A stretch of 64,000 bases of DNA from contig NZ_CP026652.1 in assembly GCF_002946835.1 (NCBI RefSeq), positions 3,410,001 through 3,474,000 on the forward strand, written 5' to 3'. The position numbers and the translations under genes are program-made. The notes under the pieces were generated by a model, which was given only the letters and a program-made list of their open reading frames with translations, did not search any database and was not told where the DNA came from. Positions 37,542 to 45,144 of the stretch are shown piece by piece; the first letter of the stretch is position 1; each line of letters begins with the position of its first letter. The DNA comes from Streptomyces dengpaensis (GTDB taxonomy: Bacteria; Actinomycetota; Actinomycetes; Streptomycetales; Streptomycetaceae).

Positions 37542-40031
37542 CTACAGCTTCTCCACCGGCGCGTACCGCAGCAGCAGCCGCTTCGGCTTCGCCTCTCCGA
37601 AGTCGACCGTCGCCTCCGCGTTCGCACCCGTCCCCTTCACGCCGACGACGGTGCCGAGGCCGAACTGGTCGTGCGTGACCCGGTCGCCGACGGCCAGCGA
37701 GACCACCGGCTTCTCGGAGACACCGCGGCGCGTCGCGAACCCGGAGGCACCCGAGGCGGCCGACCGCGCGCGCGAGGACGACAGAGACGCCGCGACACCC
37801 GAGGCCGGACCGGACGGCATGGGAGCCGTCGCACCCGTGCGCTTCCAGTCCATGTGGGTCTCCGGGATCTCCTCCAGGAACCGCGACGGCGGGTTGTACG
37901 ACGGCTGCCCCCACGCGCTGCGCATGGAGGACCGGGTCAGATACAGCCGCTCCCGCGCGCGCGTGATGCCCACGTACGCCAGGCGCCGCTCCTCCTCCAG
38001 CTCCTTCACCTGTCCCAGCGCGCGCATGTGCGGGAAGACGCCGTCCTCCATGCCGGTCAGGAAGACCACCGGGAATTCGAGGCCCTTGGCGGTGTGCAGG
38101 GTCATCAGGGTGATGACGCCGTTGCCGTCCTCCTCGTCCGGGATCTGGTCGGAGTCGGCGACCAGCGCGACCCGCTCCAGGAAGTCGGAGAGCGATCCCG
38201 CGGCCTCGCCCTCACCGGACTCCTGCTCGAACTCCAGGGCCACGGCGGCGAGTTCCTGGAGGTTCTCGATACGGGTCTCGTCCTGCGGGTCGGTCGAGGC
38301 CTGCAACTCGGCGAGGTAGCCGGTGCGTTCGAGGACGGCCTCCAGGACGGTGGCCGGGCCCGCGCCCGAATCCACGATCGTCCGCAGGTCCTCCATCAGC
38401 GTGTTGAACCGCTTGACCGCGTTCGTCGAGCGCGCCGCCATCCCGTACGCCTCGTCGACGCGGCGCAGGGCTTGCGGGAAGCTGATCTTCTCGCGCTGCG
38501 ACAGCGCGTCGATCATCGCTTCCGCGCGCTCGCCGATGCCGCGCTTGGGCACGTTCAGAATCCGGCGCAGCGGGACCGAGTCCTCGGGGTTGGACAGCAC
38601 CCTGAGGTACGCCAGGACGTCCCGGACCTCCTTGCGCTCGTAGAAGCGCACGCCGCCGACGACCTTGTAGGGCAGGCCGACGCGGATGAAGACCTCTTCG
38701 AAGACACGGGACTGCGCGTTCGTACGGTAGAAGACGGCGACGTCGCCCGCCCTGGCCTCGCCCGCGTCGGTGAGACGGTCTATCTCGTCGGCGACGAACT
38801 GCGCTTCGTCGTGCTCGGTGTCGGCGACATAGCCCGTGATGTTCGAACCCGCGCCCGCGTTGGTCCACAGGTTCTTGGGGCGGCGGGATTCGTTGCGCTC
38901 GATGACGGCGTTGGCCGCGGACAGGATCGTCTGCGTGGAGCGGTAGTTCTGCTCGAGCAGGATCGTCGTCGCGTCCGTGTAGTCCTCCTCGAACTGGAGG
39001 ATGTTACGGATGGTGGCGCCGCGGAAGGCGTAGATCGACTGGTCGGCGTCACCCACGACGCAGAGCTCGCCGGGATCGCTGTCGGCGGGCCCCACCAGCT
39101 CCCTGACCAGCGCGTACTGCGCGTGGTTCGTGTCCTGGTACTCGTCGACCATGACGTGGCGGAAACGGCGGCGGTAGTGCTCGGCGACGTCCGGGAAGGC
39201 GCGGAGCAGGTTGACCGTCGTCATGATCAGGTCGTCGAAGTCGAGCGCGTTGGCCTCGCGCAGGCGGGACTGGTACAGCGCGTAGGCCTGGGCGAGGGTC
39301 TTCTCGAAACCGTCGGCGGCCTGGTTCGCGAAGTCCTCCTCGTCGATCAGCTCGTTCTTCAGATTGGAGATCTTGGCGCTGAAGGACTTGGGCGGGAAGC
39401 GCTTGGGGTCCAGATCCAGATCACGGCATACGAGCGCCATGAGCCGCTTGGAGTCGGCGGCGTCGTAGATCGAGAAGGAGGACGTGAAGCCGAGCTTCTT
39501 GCTCTCGCGGCGCAGGATCCGGACGCACGCGCTGTGGAAGGTCATCACCCACATCGCGTTGGCGCGCGGGCCCACAAGGTGCTCGACGCGCTCCTTCATC
39601 TCGCCCGCGGCCTTGTTGGTGAAGGTGATCGCGAGGATCTGACCCGGGTGGACATGCCGCTCGGCCAGCAGATACGCGATCCGGTGCGTGAGCACGCGCG
39701 TCTTGCCGGAGCCCGCGCCGGCCACGATGAGCAGCGGGGAGCCGGAGTGCACCACGGCCGCGCGCTGGTTCTCGTTCAGCCCGTCCAGGAGCGCCGCCGG
39801 GTCCACGGCGGGCCGGTGGGCGCCGTCGCGGTAGTACCCTCCCCCACTCTCGGCTCCGCTCGAGCGGGGGGACCCCCATCGGTCCGGCGGCACGTCGAAC
39901 TTCCCGCCGAACAGATCGTCCGGAATCGACTCCGGTACGTGATCGTCCTCGGGCGGCGGCGGGGGCTCCTCCTCATGCCCCCGCGAGGGCTTGAGGTCCG
40001 CCAGGAAGCTGTCATCAAAGAGGCTGCTCAT
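37542..40031 (-). CDS. pcrA: ATP-dependent DNA helicase PcrA/UvrD
   Basis: 829 aa from ATG at 40031. Superfamily 1A helicase acting in nucleotide-excision repair and replication-fork processing. Motifs: Q-motif GLNENQRAAVVH, Walker A AGAGSGKT at 104-111, TFTNKAAGEM (Ia), DEYQDTNHAQ (II), VGDADQSIYAFRGA (III), LEQNYRS (IV), TLHTAKGLEFPVV (V), VGITRARERLYL (VI). The C-terminal tail has the Tudor-like VGDRVTHDQFGLGTVVGV found in actinobacterial PcrA. Residues 53-65 (GSPRSSGAESGGG) are encoded by an intergenic-type repeat. The promoter at 40041-40063 matches the DNA-damage consensus and leaves only 2-3 nt of leader. Confidence 0.97.
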   Translation of the reverse strand: MSSLFDDSFLADLKPSRGHEEEPPPPPEDDHVPESIPDDLFGGKFDVPPDRWGSPRSSGAESGGGYYRDGAHRPAVDPAALLDGLNENQRAAVVHSGSPLLIVAGAGSGKTRVLTHRIAYLLAERHVHPGQILAITFTNKAAGEMKERVEHLVGPRANAMWVMTFHSACVRILRRESKKLGFTSSFSIYDAADSKRLMALVCRDLDLDPKRFPPKSFSAKISNLKNELIDEEDFANQAADGFEKTLAQAYALYQSRLREANALDFDDLIMTTVNLLRAFPDVAEHYRRRFRHVMVDEYQDTNHAQYALVRELVGPADSDPGELCVVGDADQSIYAFRGATIRNILQFEEDYTDATTILLEQNYRSTQTILSAANAVIERNESRRPKNLWTNAGAGSNITGYVADTEHDEAQFVADEIDRLTDAGEARAGDVAVFYRTNAQSRVFEEVFIRVGLPYKVVGGVRFYERKEVRDVLAYLRVLSNPEDSVPLRRILNVPKRGIGERAEAMIDALSQREKISFPQALRRVDEAYGMAARSTNAVKRFNTLMEDLRTIVDSGAGPATVLEAVLERTGYLAELQASTDPQDETRIENLQELAAVALEFEQESGEGEAAGSLSDFLERVALVADSDQIPDEEDGNGVITLMTLHTAKGLEFPVVFLTGMEDGVFPHMRALGQVKELEEERRLAYVGITRARERLYLTRSSMRSAWGQPSYNPPSRFLEEIPETHMDWKRTGATAPMPSGPASGVAASLSSSRARSAASGASGFATRRGVSEKPVVSLAVGDRVTHDQFGLGTVVGVKGTGANAEATVDFGEAKPKRLLLRYAPVEKL
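39838..39877 (-). repeat. Intergenic-type repeat embedded in the pcrA reading frame
   Basis: The minus-strand sequence GGGGGTCCCCCCGCTC (39877-39862) equals the core at 19436-19451, and the flank GTGGGGGAGG also recurs. It is translated as a Gly/Ser-rich linker (residues about 53-65) between the acidic N-terminal tail and the helicase core, so the frame is kept. Confidence 0.85.
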
Positions 40032-40040
40032 CGCTCTCCG

Positions 40041-40063
40041 AGTCTAGGCCGCCCCACTGACAG
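40041..40063 (-). promoter_or_regulatory. Candidate DNA-damage promoter of pcrA
   Basis: On the minus strand CTGTCAGTG, 8 bp, TAGACT, ending 9 nt before the pcrA ATG. It matches tTGTCRgtg-N8-TAnnnT except for the first, weakly conserved base. The same promoter type precedes the SWIM gene at 30256. Confidence 0.75.
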
Positions 40064-40164
40064 CCCGCCGCCACCCTGAAAACTCGACCGGATCTCGTGA
40101 CGCGGCCCGGACATCTCGTGCCGCGATGACCGCTCCGCTCCCAGGTCGCCTGACCCGCCAGTCC

Positions 40165-40265
40165 ACGGCCTGGGCGCGTGGCCCCAGCCAGGGGCGCGTG
40201 GCCCAGCCAGGGGCGCCTGGGCGCCTGGCCCGGCCTGGGGTGCCAGGCCCGGCCTGGGGCCTTGC
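40165..40265. repeat. GC-rich direct repeats upstream of pcrA and the SMP-30 gene
   Basis: GGGGCGCGTGGCCCAGCCA-type words occur twice (40175-40215) and CCCGGCCTGGGG occurs twice (40230-40260), with frequent GGCC/TGGCCAGG-type self-complementarity. The rest of the 473-bp gap (40032-40504) shows no gene. Confidence 0.75.
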
Positions 40266-40504
40266 CCGGCTCAAGATTCACCCCAGGTCCTGGTGGATCA
40301 ATAGCTTGCCGTGCAGGATCAAGAAGCATCACAAACGACGAACAAGCAGTCCCGCTTCTCCGGCCTCGCCGCGCGCGCGTGGACGCCCTGCGCGGCGACA
40401 CCGAGACCTCCGTCGTCCCGCCGGAGCCGCGCCACCGCCGCATGCATCTCCACCACCGCACGCATGACCCCCGACGTCGCCGACGCCCAGGCAGGGAGCC
40501 TGCT

Positions 40505-41509
40505 GTGACCCTCAACCGCCGCCTGATCTCACCCCGCCGCTGGACCCCGCCGCCGGCCCCGGCCGACCGGGGCCACACACCCGCCACCGGCCGCTTCGTC
40601 GTCGGCCGCCGCCTCGCGACCGGCGGTCACGGCCCCGAGGACGTGGTATTCGACCGGCGCGGCGGCCTGCTCACCGGGCTCGCCGACGGCAGCGTCGTCC
40701 GCATCGACCCGGCCACCGGCACCCGGACCGTCGTGGGCAACACCGGCGGACGCCCCCTGGGACTCGAACCCTCAGCCGACGGCAGCGTGCTGGTCTGCGA
40801 TCACGACCGGGGGCTGCTGCGCATGTCCGCCGACGGGTCGGTCCGCGTCCTCGTCGACACCGTCGCGGGCAGGCCCCTCACTTTCGCCAGCAACGCGGTC
40901 GAAGCCCCGGACGGGACGATCTGGTTCACCGTGTCCAGCAGACGCTGGGACGTGGACCACTACCTCGGCGACATCATCGAGCACTCCTGCACCGGGATGC
41001 TTCTGCGGCGCGACGTCGACGGCACGGTCACCGTCCTCCTGGACGACCTCAAGTTCGCCAACGGCCTCGTGCTCGCCCCGGACGCCTCGCACCTGCTCGT
41101 CGCCGAGACCGCCGGGTACCGGGTGAGCCGCTACTGGCTCACCGGCCCCGAGGCCGGGACCCTCGAGCCGTTCGCCGAGAACCTCGCCGGCCTGCCCGAC
41201 AACATGAGCCTCGGCAGCGACGGGCTCGTGTGGGTCTCGCTGGCGGCTCCCCGCAACGCCCTGCTGGACAAGTTGCTGCCCCTGCCCGGGCTCCCCCGGA
41301 TCCTGCTGTGGAACCTTCCCGAGGCCGTGCGCCCCAAGCCGGAGCCACTCGCCTGGGTCATGGCCTACGACCTCGACGGCCGGCTCGTCCACGACCTGCG
41401 CGCCGACGACGGCTCGTACGGGTTCGTGACCAGCGTCGCCGAGTACGACGGCACGGTGGTGGCGGGCAGCCTCCATGCCGACGACGTCGTCGTCCTCGCG
41501 ATCCCCTGA
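40505..41509 (+). CDS. SMP-30/gluconolactonase/strictosidine-synthase-like beta-propeller protein
   Basis: 334 aa from GTG at 40505 (GGGAG upstream). The protein shows the repeated propeller strands of the family: GHGPEDVVFDRRGGLLTGL, GRPLGLEPSADGSVLVCD, RPLTFASNAVEAPDGTIWFT, FANGLVLAPDASHLLVAETA, and DNMSLGSDGLVWVSLA near the end. The E-D of GPEDV and the N-G of FANG sit at the places of the metal ligands of SMP-30 and strictosidine-synthase-like enzymes. No signal peptide. It may be a lactonase or a related hydrolase; the substrate cannot be told. It diverges from pcrA. Confidence 0.82.
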   Translation: MTLNRRLISPRRWTPPPAPADRGHTPATGRFVVGRRLATGGHGPEDVVFDRRGGLLTGLADGSVVRIDPATGTRTVVGNTGGRPLGLEPSADGSVLVCDHDRGLLRMSADGSVRVLVDTVAGRPLTFASNAVEAPDGTIWFTVSSRRWDVDHYLGDIIEHSCTGMLLRRDVDGTVTVLLDDLKFANGLVLAPDASHLLVAETAGYRVSRYWLTGPEAGTLEPFAENLAGLPDNMSLGSDGLVWVSLAAPRNALLDKLLPLPGLPRILLWNLPEAVRPKPEPLAWVMAYDLDGRLVHDLRADDGSYGFVTSVAEYDGTVVAGSLHADDVVVLAIP

Positions 41510-41779
41510 GGCTCCTCAGGCTCCCGAGGCAACCTGAGGTGTATTCATCGCCGTGTCCGCGCGTCGCGGCGCACGGCCTCGCTTCTGCCACCCGCAGCGC
41601 AATCCGAGCATCTCACCACAGATCACCCCGAATGGTCCGCGCGAGGCGAGCCACATGGTCAAGGTCACGAAAATGTATCGGGCATATCGCACATCAACCT
41701 TCACAGGGGCCACACGACTTGGCTAGCGTGCCGGGCAGGCCGCTCGACCCCCACCGGCGAACGTCGCCGGGCCGTGCGG
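41510..41779. other. Intergenic region with promoter of the riboswitch RNA
   Basis: No gene seen. The part 41630-41720 is AT-richer (AAAATGTATCGGGCATATCG) and is the likely place of the promoter for the c-di-AMP riboswitch transcript. Confidence 0.5.
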
Positions 41780-41932
41780 CCTCCGCCGAATTCGGTGCGC
41801 CCTCGCGGCAGCCGGAACCGGGGACCCACCGACCTTGGGGTGAATCGGTCCAACTGCCCTGCCGGGCAAGGACCGTAGGGCAATCCTTCCGGAGCCACCC
41901 GCCCGAACCCGACAGCTAACTCGGTAGGCGGA
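41780..41932 (+). promoter_or_regulatory. c-di-AMP riboswitch (ydaO-yuaA type)
   Basis: The conserved blocks of the ydaO-yuaA RNA are present in order: a closing stem CCGCCGA (41783-41789) to GGCGG (41927-41931), GCCGGAACCGGGGACCCA, CTTGGGGTGAATCGG, and CCCGAACCCGACAGCTAAC followed by TCGGTAGGCGG. It ends about 20 bp before the start of the NlpC/P60 hydrolase. The class senses c-di-AMP and usually turns genes off; in Streptomyces it controls cell-wall hydrolases such as rpfA. Confidence 0.95.
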
Positions 41933-41953
41933 CGACGGAAGGAGATGCCTCCC

Positions 41954-43195
41954 TTGGCGTCGCATCGCACACCACGCCCCATAGGCACGCGCATAGCGGG
42001 CATACGGACCCCCGCCGCTCTCGCGACGGCGGCCCTCACCTCCGTCGCGCTGCTCTCGCAGACGGCGAACGCCACGCCCTCGGCCGAACCCAAGCCGAGC
42101 CTCGAAGAGGTCGAGAAGAAGGTCGACGACCTCTACCACCAGGCCGAGACGGCCACCGAGAAGTACAACGCGGCCAAGGAGAAGGCCTCCAAGCAGCGCG
42201 AGCGCGTCGACACCCTCCGTGAGGACGTCGCCCAGCGCACCGAGAAGCTCAACACCGCGCGCGAAGAGCTGGGTTCGTTCGCCGCGGCGCAGTACCGCAC
42301 CGGGGCCGCCGCCCCCGGCACCGCGACCCTGCTGCTCGCCGACGACCCGCAGGACTACTTCGACCAGACCCAGCTGATGGGCCGTCTGACCACCCGCCAG
42401 AAGGCGGCCGTCGACGACTACATCACCGAGCAGACCGCCACCGCGAAGAAGCGCGAGGAGGCCGCCAAGAGCCTGCAGACGCTGACCACCACGCAGAACA
42501 CGCTCAAGACGTCCAAGGCCGAAGTCCAGAGGAAGCTCTCCGAGGCCCGCGCGCTGCTCTCGCAGCTGACCGCCGAGGAGAAGGCGCGGCTCGCGGCGAT
42601 CGAGAAGAAGAAGCAGGAAGAGGCCGAGCGCAAGGCGGCGGAGCTGGCCAAGCAGCAGGCCGCGGCGGAGGCCGCGGCCGCGGAGAGGGCGGCCGCTGAG
42701 GAGGCTGCCCAGCAGGAGTCGTCGTCCACGGCCGACTCGTCGTCGGGCTCGACCGACTCGTCGTCGGGCTCGACCGGCACGTCGTCGGGCTCGACCGGCA
42801 CGTCGTCGGGCTCGGCCGACGCGGACTCCTCATACGCGACGCAGGCGGCCAAGGCTGTCGCGTTCTCCCGCGCGCAGATCGGCAAGCCGTACGTCTGGGG
42901 CGCGACCGGCCCGGACTCGTACGACTGCTCCGGCCTCACGCAGGCCGCCTGGAAGGCCGCCGATGTCACGCTCCCGCGCGTCACCTACGACCAGGTGAAC
43001 GCCGGAACCACCGTCTCGCTCGCCAACGCCCAGCCCGGTGACCTGGTGTTCTTCTACGACGACGTCACCCACGTCGGCGTCTACATCGGCAACGGCATGA
43101 TGATCCACGCGCCGAAGCCGGGGACGTACGTGCGCGAGGAGTCGATCTACTACGACGGCACGTCGGCGATCCACAGTGTGGTGCGTCCGGCGTAA
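41954..43195 (+). CDS. NlpC/P60 peptidoglycan hydrolase, riboswitch-controlled
   Basis: 413 aa if TTG at 41954 is the start. I prefer it because GGAAGGAG directly abuts the ATG at 41945 (no spacing) but lies 9 nt before the TTG, and the paralogue at 45145 has the same layout. A signal peptide ends near QTANA-TPS. A long coiled coil (about 45-245, LEEVEKKVDDLYHQAETATEK) is followed by a Ser/Gly/Thr linker with SSGST repeats and the NlpC/P60 domain: Cys325 in YDCSGL, His373 in THVGVY, then IHAPKPG. It is a secreted endopeptidase of the RipA/Iap type, cutting stem peptides. The c-di-AMP riboswitch lies immediately upstream. Confidence 0.92.
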   Translation: MASHRTPRPIGTRIAGIRTPAALATAALTSVALLSQTANATPSAEPKPSLEEVEKKVDDLYHQAETATEKYNAAKEKASKQRERVDTLREDVAQRTEKLNTAREELGSFAAAQYRTGAAAPGTATLLLADDPQDYFDQTQLMGRLTTRQKAAVDDYITEQTATAKKREEAAKSLQTLTTTQNTLKTSKAEVQRKLSEARALLSQLTAEEKARLAAIEKKKQEEAERKAAELAKQQAAAEAAAAERAAAEEAAQQESSSTADSSSGSTDSSSGSTGTSSGSTGTSSGSADADSSYATQAAKAVAFSRAQIGKPYVWGATGPDSYDCSGLTQAAWKAADVTLPRVTYDQVNAGTTVSLANAQPGDLVFFYDDVTHVGVYIGNGMMIHAPKPGTYVREESIYYDGTSAIHSVVRPA

Positions 43196-43222
43196 CGCGC
43201 CTCTGCGGGCAGCGCTCTGTGC

Positions 43223-43270
43223 GGGGCACGCGCGCGTGGATGCTTTTCGAGCTCCACGCGCGCGTGCCCC
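43223..43270 (+). terminator. Perfect 18-bp hairpin terminator
   Basis: GGGGCACGCGCGCGTGGA (43223-43240) pairs exactly with 43253-43270 around a 12-nt loop, followed by TCGTTTTCGT. A third copy of the arm sequence (ACGCGCGTGCCCC) lies at about 43289-43301 and could form an alternative pairing. Confidence 0.92.
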
Positions 43271-43337
43271 TCGTTTTCGTACCCCACACGCGCGTGCCCC
43301 GCGGGCAACTCGGCCGGAGATCCCTAGCATCAGGCGC

Positions 43338-44354
43338 ATGCCAGCCATCTCCCAGCTACGCGCCTGGTGGGCGCAGCGGCCGCCCGCCTCCGGTGCCGCC
43401 GTCATGGCCACCGGCGTCATCTCGGTCGGGCTGCACCAGACGGGCTACGAGACCCTGTCCCGTATCGCGCTCGCCCTGGCCGCCGTCGCGTGGCTCGCGC
43501 TCGCCGCGGACTTCGCCGTACGGCTGGTGCGGGATCCGCAGCGGTGGCTGAGGGAGGCGGGCACGCCGCCCGGGCTCACCGCCGTCGCGGCGACCACCGT
43601 GCTCGGGACGCGCGTGTCCGCACTGGGGTGGCATGAGGTGGCCGAGGCCCTGATGGCACTGTCGGCCGTGCTCTGGCCGGTGCTGCTCGTCGTCCTCGCA
43701 CGGCAGCACCGGGAGCGTCGTATGGCGGGAGGCGTGTTCCTCCTCTGTGTGGCCCCGCAGGGCCTCTCGGTGCTGGGCGCCACGCTCGCCATGGCCGTGG
43801 GCGCGGAGTGGCTCGCGCATGCCGCGCTGGTGCTGTTCTGGCTGGGGCTCGTGATGTACGGGGTGGCGCTCGCGCACTTCGATCTGCGGGAGGTGGTGCG
43901 AGGCGCCGGGGACCAGTGGATCGCGGGCGGCGCACTGGCCGTCTCGGCGCTGGCCGGGGCCAGGCTCATCGACGCGCACCACGTGAACCCGTACCTGTGG
44001 AACGACGACGACCAGGGCGTCCTGCGCACCGTGACCGTCGCACTGCTCGTGCTCTACCTCGTCTGCTACGTCGTCCTCCTCGTCGCGGAAGTAGTGTGGC
44101 CGCGCCCGCGCTACGACGTACGGCGCTGGGCCACCGTCTTCCCGATGGGGATCACGGCGGTGGCGACCCTGGCGGTCGCGACCGCCCTCGGCATCTCCTG
44201 GCTCAAGGGGCCGGGGCAGGTGCTGCTGTGGGTCGCGGTGGCGGCGTGGCTGGCCGCCGCGGCGGGGGCCGTCCGCTCGATCCAGGCGACCGGTACGACC
44301 GGCGCTTCCGGTACGACCGGCGCGACGGGTACGACCGGCACGGTCAGGCCCTGA
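43338..44354 (+). CDS. TDT-family membrane protein (tellurite resistance / C4-dicarboxylate transporter-like)
   Basis: 338 aa from ATG at 43338. About ten hydrophobic helices, for example GAAVMATGVISVGLHQTG, IALALAAVAWLALAADFAV, GVFLLCVAPQGLSVLGATLAM and LLVLYLVCYVVLLVAEVV. The first helix with PASGAAVMATGVIS resembles the TehA/SLAC1 (TDT) start PxxFxxVMATGI, so an anion or dicarboxylate channel is possible. The end has TTGASGTTGATGTTGT repeats. It lies between the two NlpC/P60 paralogues; no functional link can be shown. Confidence 0.7.
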   Translation: MPAISQLRAWWAQRPPASGAAVMATGVISVGLHQTGYETLSRIALALAAVAWLALAADFAVRLVRDPQRWLREAGTPPGLTAVAATTVLGTRVSALGWHEVAEALMALSAVLWPVLLVVLARQHRERRMAGGVFLLCVAPQGLSVLGATLAMAVGAEWLAHAALVLFWLGLVMYGVALAHFDLREVVRGAGDQWIAGGALAVSALAGARLIDAHHVNPYLWNDDDQGVLRTVTVALLVLYLVCYVVLLVAEVVWPRPRYDVRRWATVFPMGITAVATLAVATALGISWLKGPGQVLLWVAVAAWLAAAAGAVRSIQATGTTGASGTTGATGTTGTVRP

Positions 44355-44376
44355 GCACCACGATGAAGACGCTCGG

Positions 44377-44730
44377 TCAGGTCCAGAGCACCGCGACGAA
44401 GATGTTCGCGGTGGTCAGCAGACCGACGAGCCCGAAGAGGCCCTTGTCCACCTTCTCGTCGTCCCGCTTCACATAGACGAGCCCCAGGATCACGATCAGC
44501 AGGGCCAGCTTCACGCCGATCTTGATGTTGTTGACCGGGTCGTCGTCGGCCTGGTTGAGACCGACCAGTACGACACCGGTGACCAGCATGGTCAGCGCGC
44601 CGTGCAGCATCGCGGGGACGAAGCGGGCGGTGCCCTGCCCCATCGCCTTCATCTGGGTGAGGAAGCCGCCGAGCAGCGAGGCGATGCCGATGATGTGCAG
44701 GCCGACGAAGAGGTGGATGAGTACGTCCAT
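44377..44730 (-). CDS. Small integral membrane protein
   Basis: 117 aa; I chose ATG at 44730 (MDVLIHLFVGLHIIGI) since the open upstream part is polar and basic. Four helices: LIHLFVGLHIIGIASLLGGF, MLHGALTMLVTGVVLVGL, IGVKLALLIVILGLVYV and GLVGLLTTANIFVAVLW. The short loop has VKRDDEKVDKG. Such four-helix proteins with an N-terminal HLFVGLH histidine pair recall small heme-binding or CopD-like membrane proteins, but no family is certain. It converges with the TDT gene (22 bp between stops). Confidence 0.72.
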   Translation of the reverse strand: MDVLIHLFVGLHIIGIASLLGGFLTQMKAMGQGTARFVPAMLHGALTMLVTGVVLVGLNQADDDPVNNIKIGVKLALLIVILGLVYVKRDDEKVDKGLFGLVGLLTTANIFVAVLWT

Positions 44731-45045
44731 GTGGCCGGAGCCTAATCGGACGCCCGAATCCCTTGACGCCCGGCTCCCGCTTGTCACCGGCCCACCCCTT
44801 GTAACCCATAGCACCGGGGCAAGCCCGGTTGTCCCGGATCCGCCGCATCGGTCATCGCGCTGCGTGAAGTCGGCGACACCAGGCGGGGATCACGGTCACA
44901 TACGGTCACTGGGCGGTCCAGTGGCGCCAGTTCCGTACATGGCGTTACCAACCCCGTACTCCCAGGTTTAGCGTCCTCCACCAGGTGACCGGCTCCCCAC
45001 CGCCGCCCGGGCCAGGGGCGGCCGTCGGCCACCACCGCCGAGAAG
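44731..45045. other. Intergenic region upstream of second NlpC/P60 gene
   Basis: No gene seen. It should hold divergent promoters for the small membrane protein and the NlpC/P60 paralogue; CCGTACATGGCGTTACCAAC (44932-44951) is the AT-richer part. The conserved blocks of a ydaO riboswitch are not present. Confidence 0.5.
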
Positions 45046-45088
45046 GTCCGGCGGCGGCCCGCTCCCCCTGTGTGGGCCGCCGCCGGAC
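45046..45088 (+). promoter_or_regulatory. Perfect 15-bp hairpin in the leader of the NlpC/P60 paralogue
   Basis: GTCCGGCGGCGGCCC (45046-45060) pairs exactly with 45074-45088; loop 13 nt. It lies 56 bp before the GTG start, inside the expected leader, so it could act as an attenuator or as a terminator of upstream transcription. Confidence 0.75.
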
Positions 45089-45144
45089 GCCGTCACCGCC
45101 AGACCGCGCTCCCTTCGTGGTCGTACGGAAGGATGTGGGCCCTC

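Noticed and set aside
44815..45144. Second c-di-AMP riboswitch before the NlpC/P60 paralogue
   Set aside because: None of the core blocks (GGGGTGAATC, CCGAACCCG, CAGCTAAC) is present; only a simple hairpin is seen.
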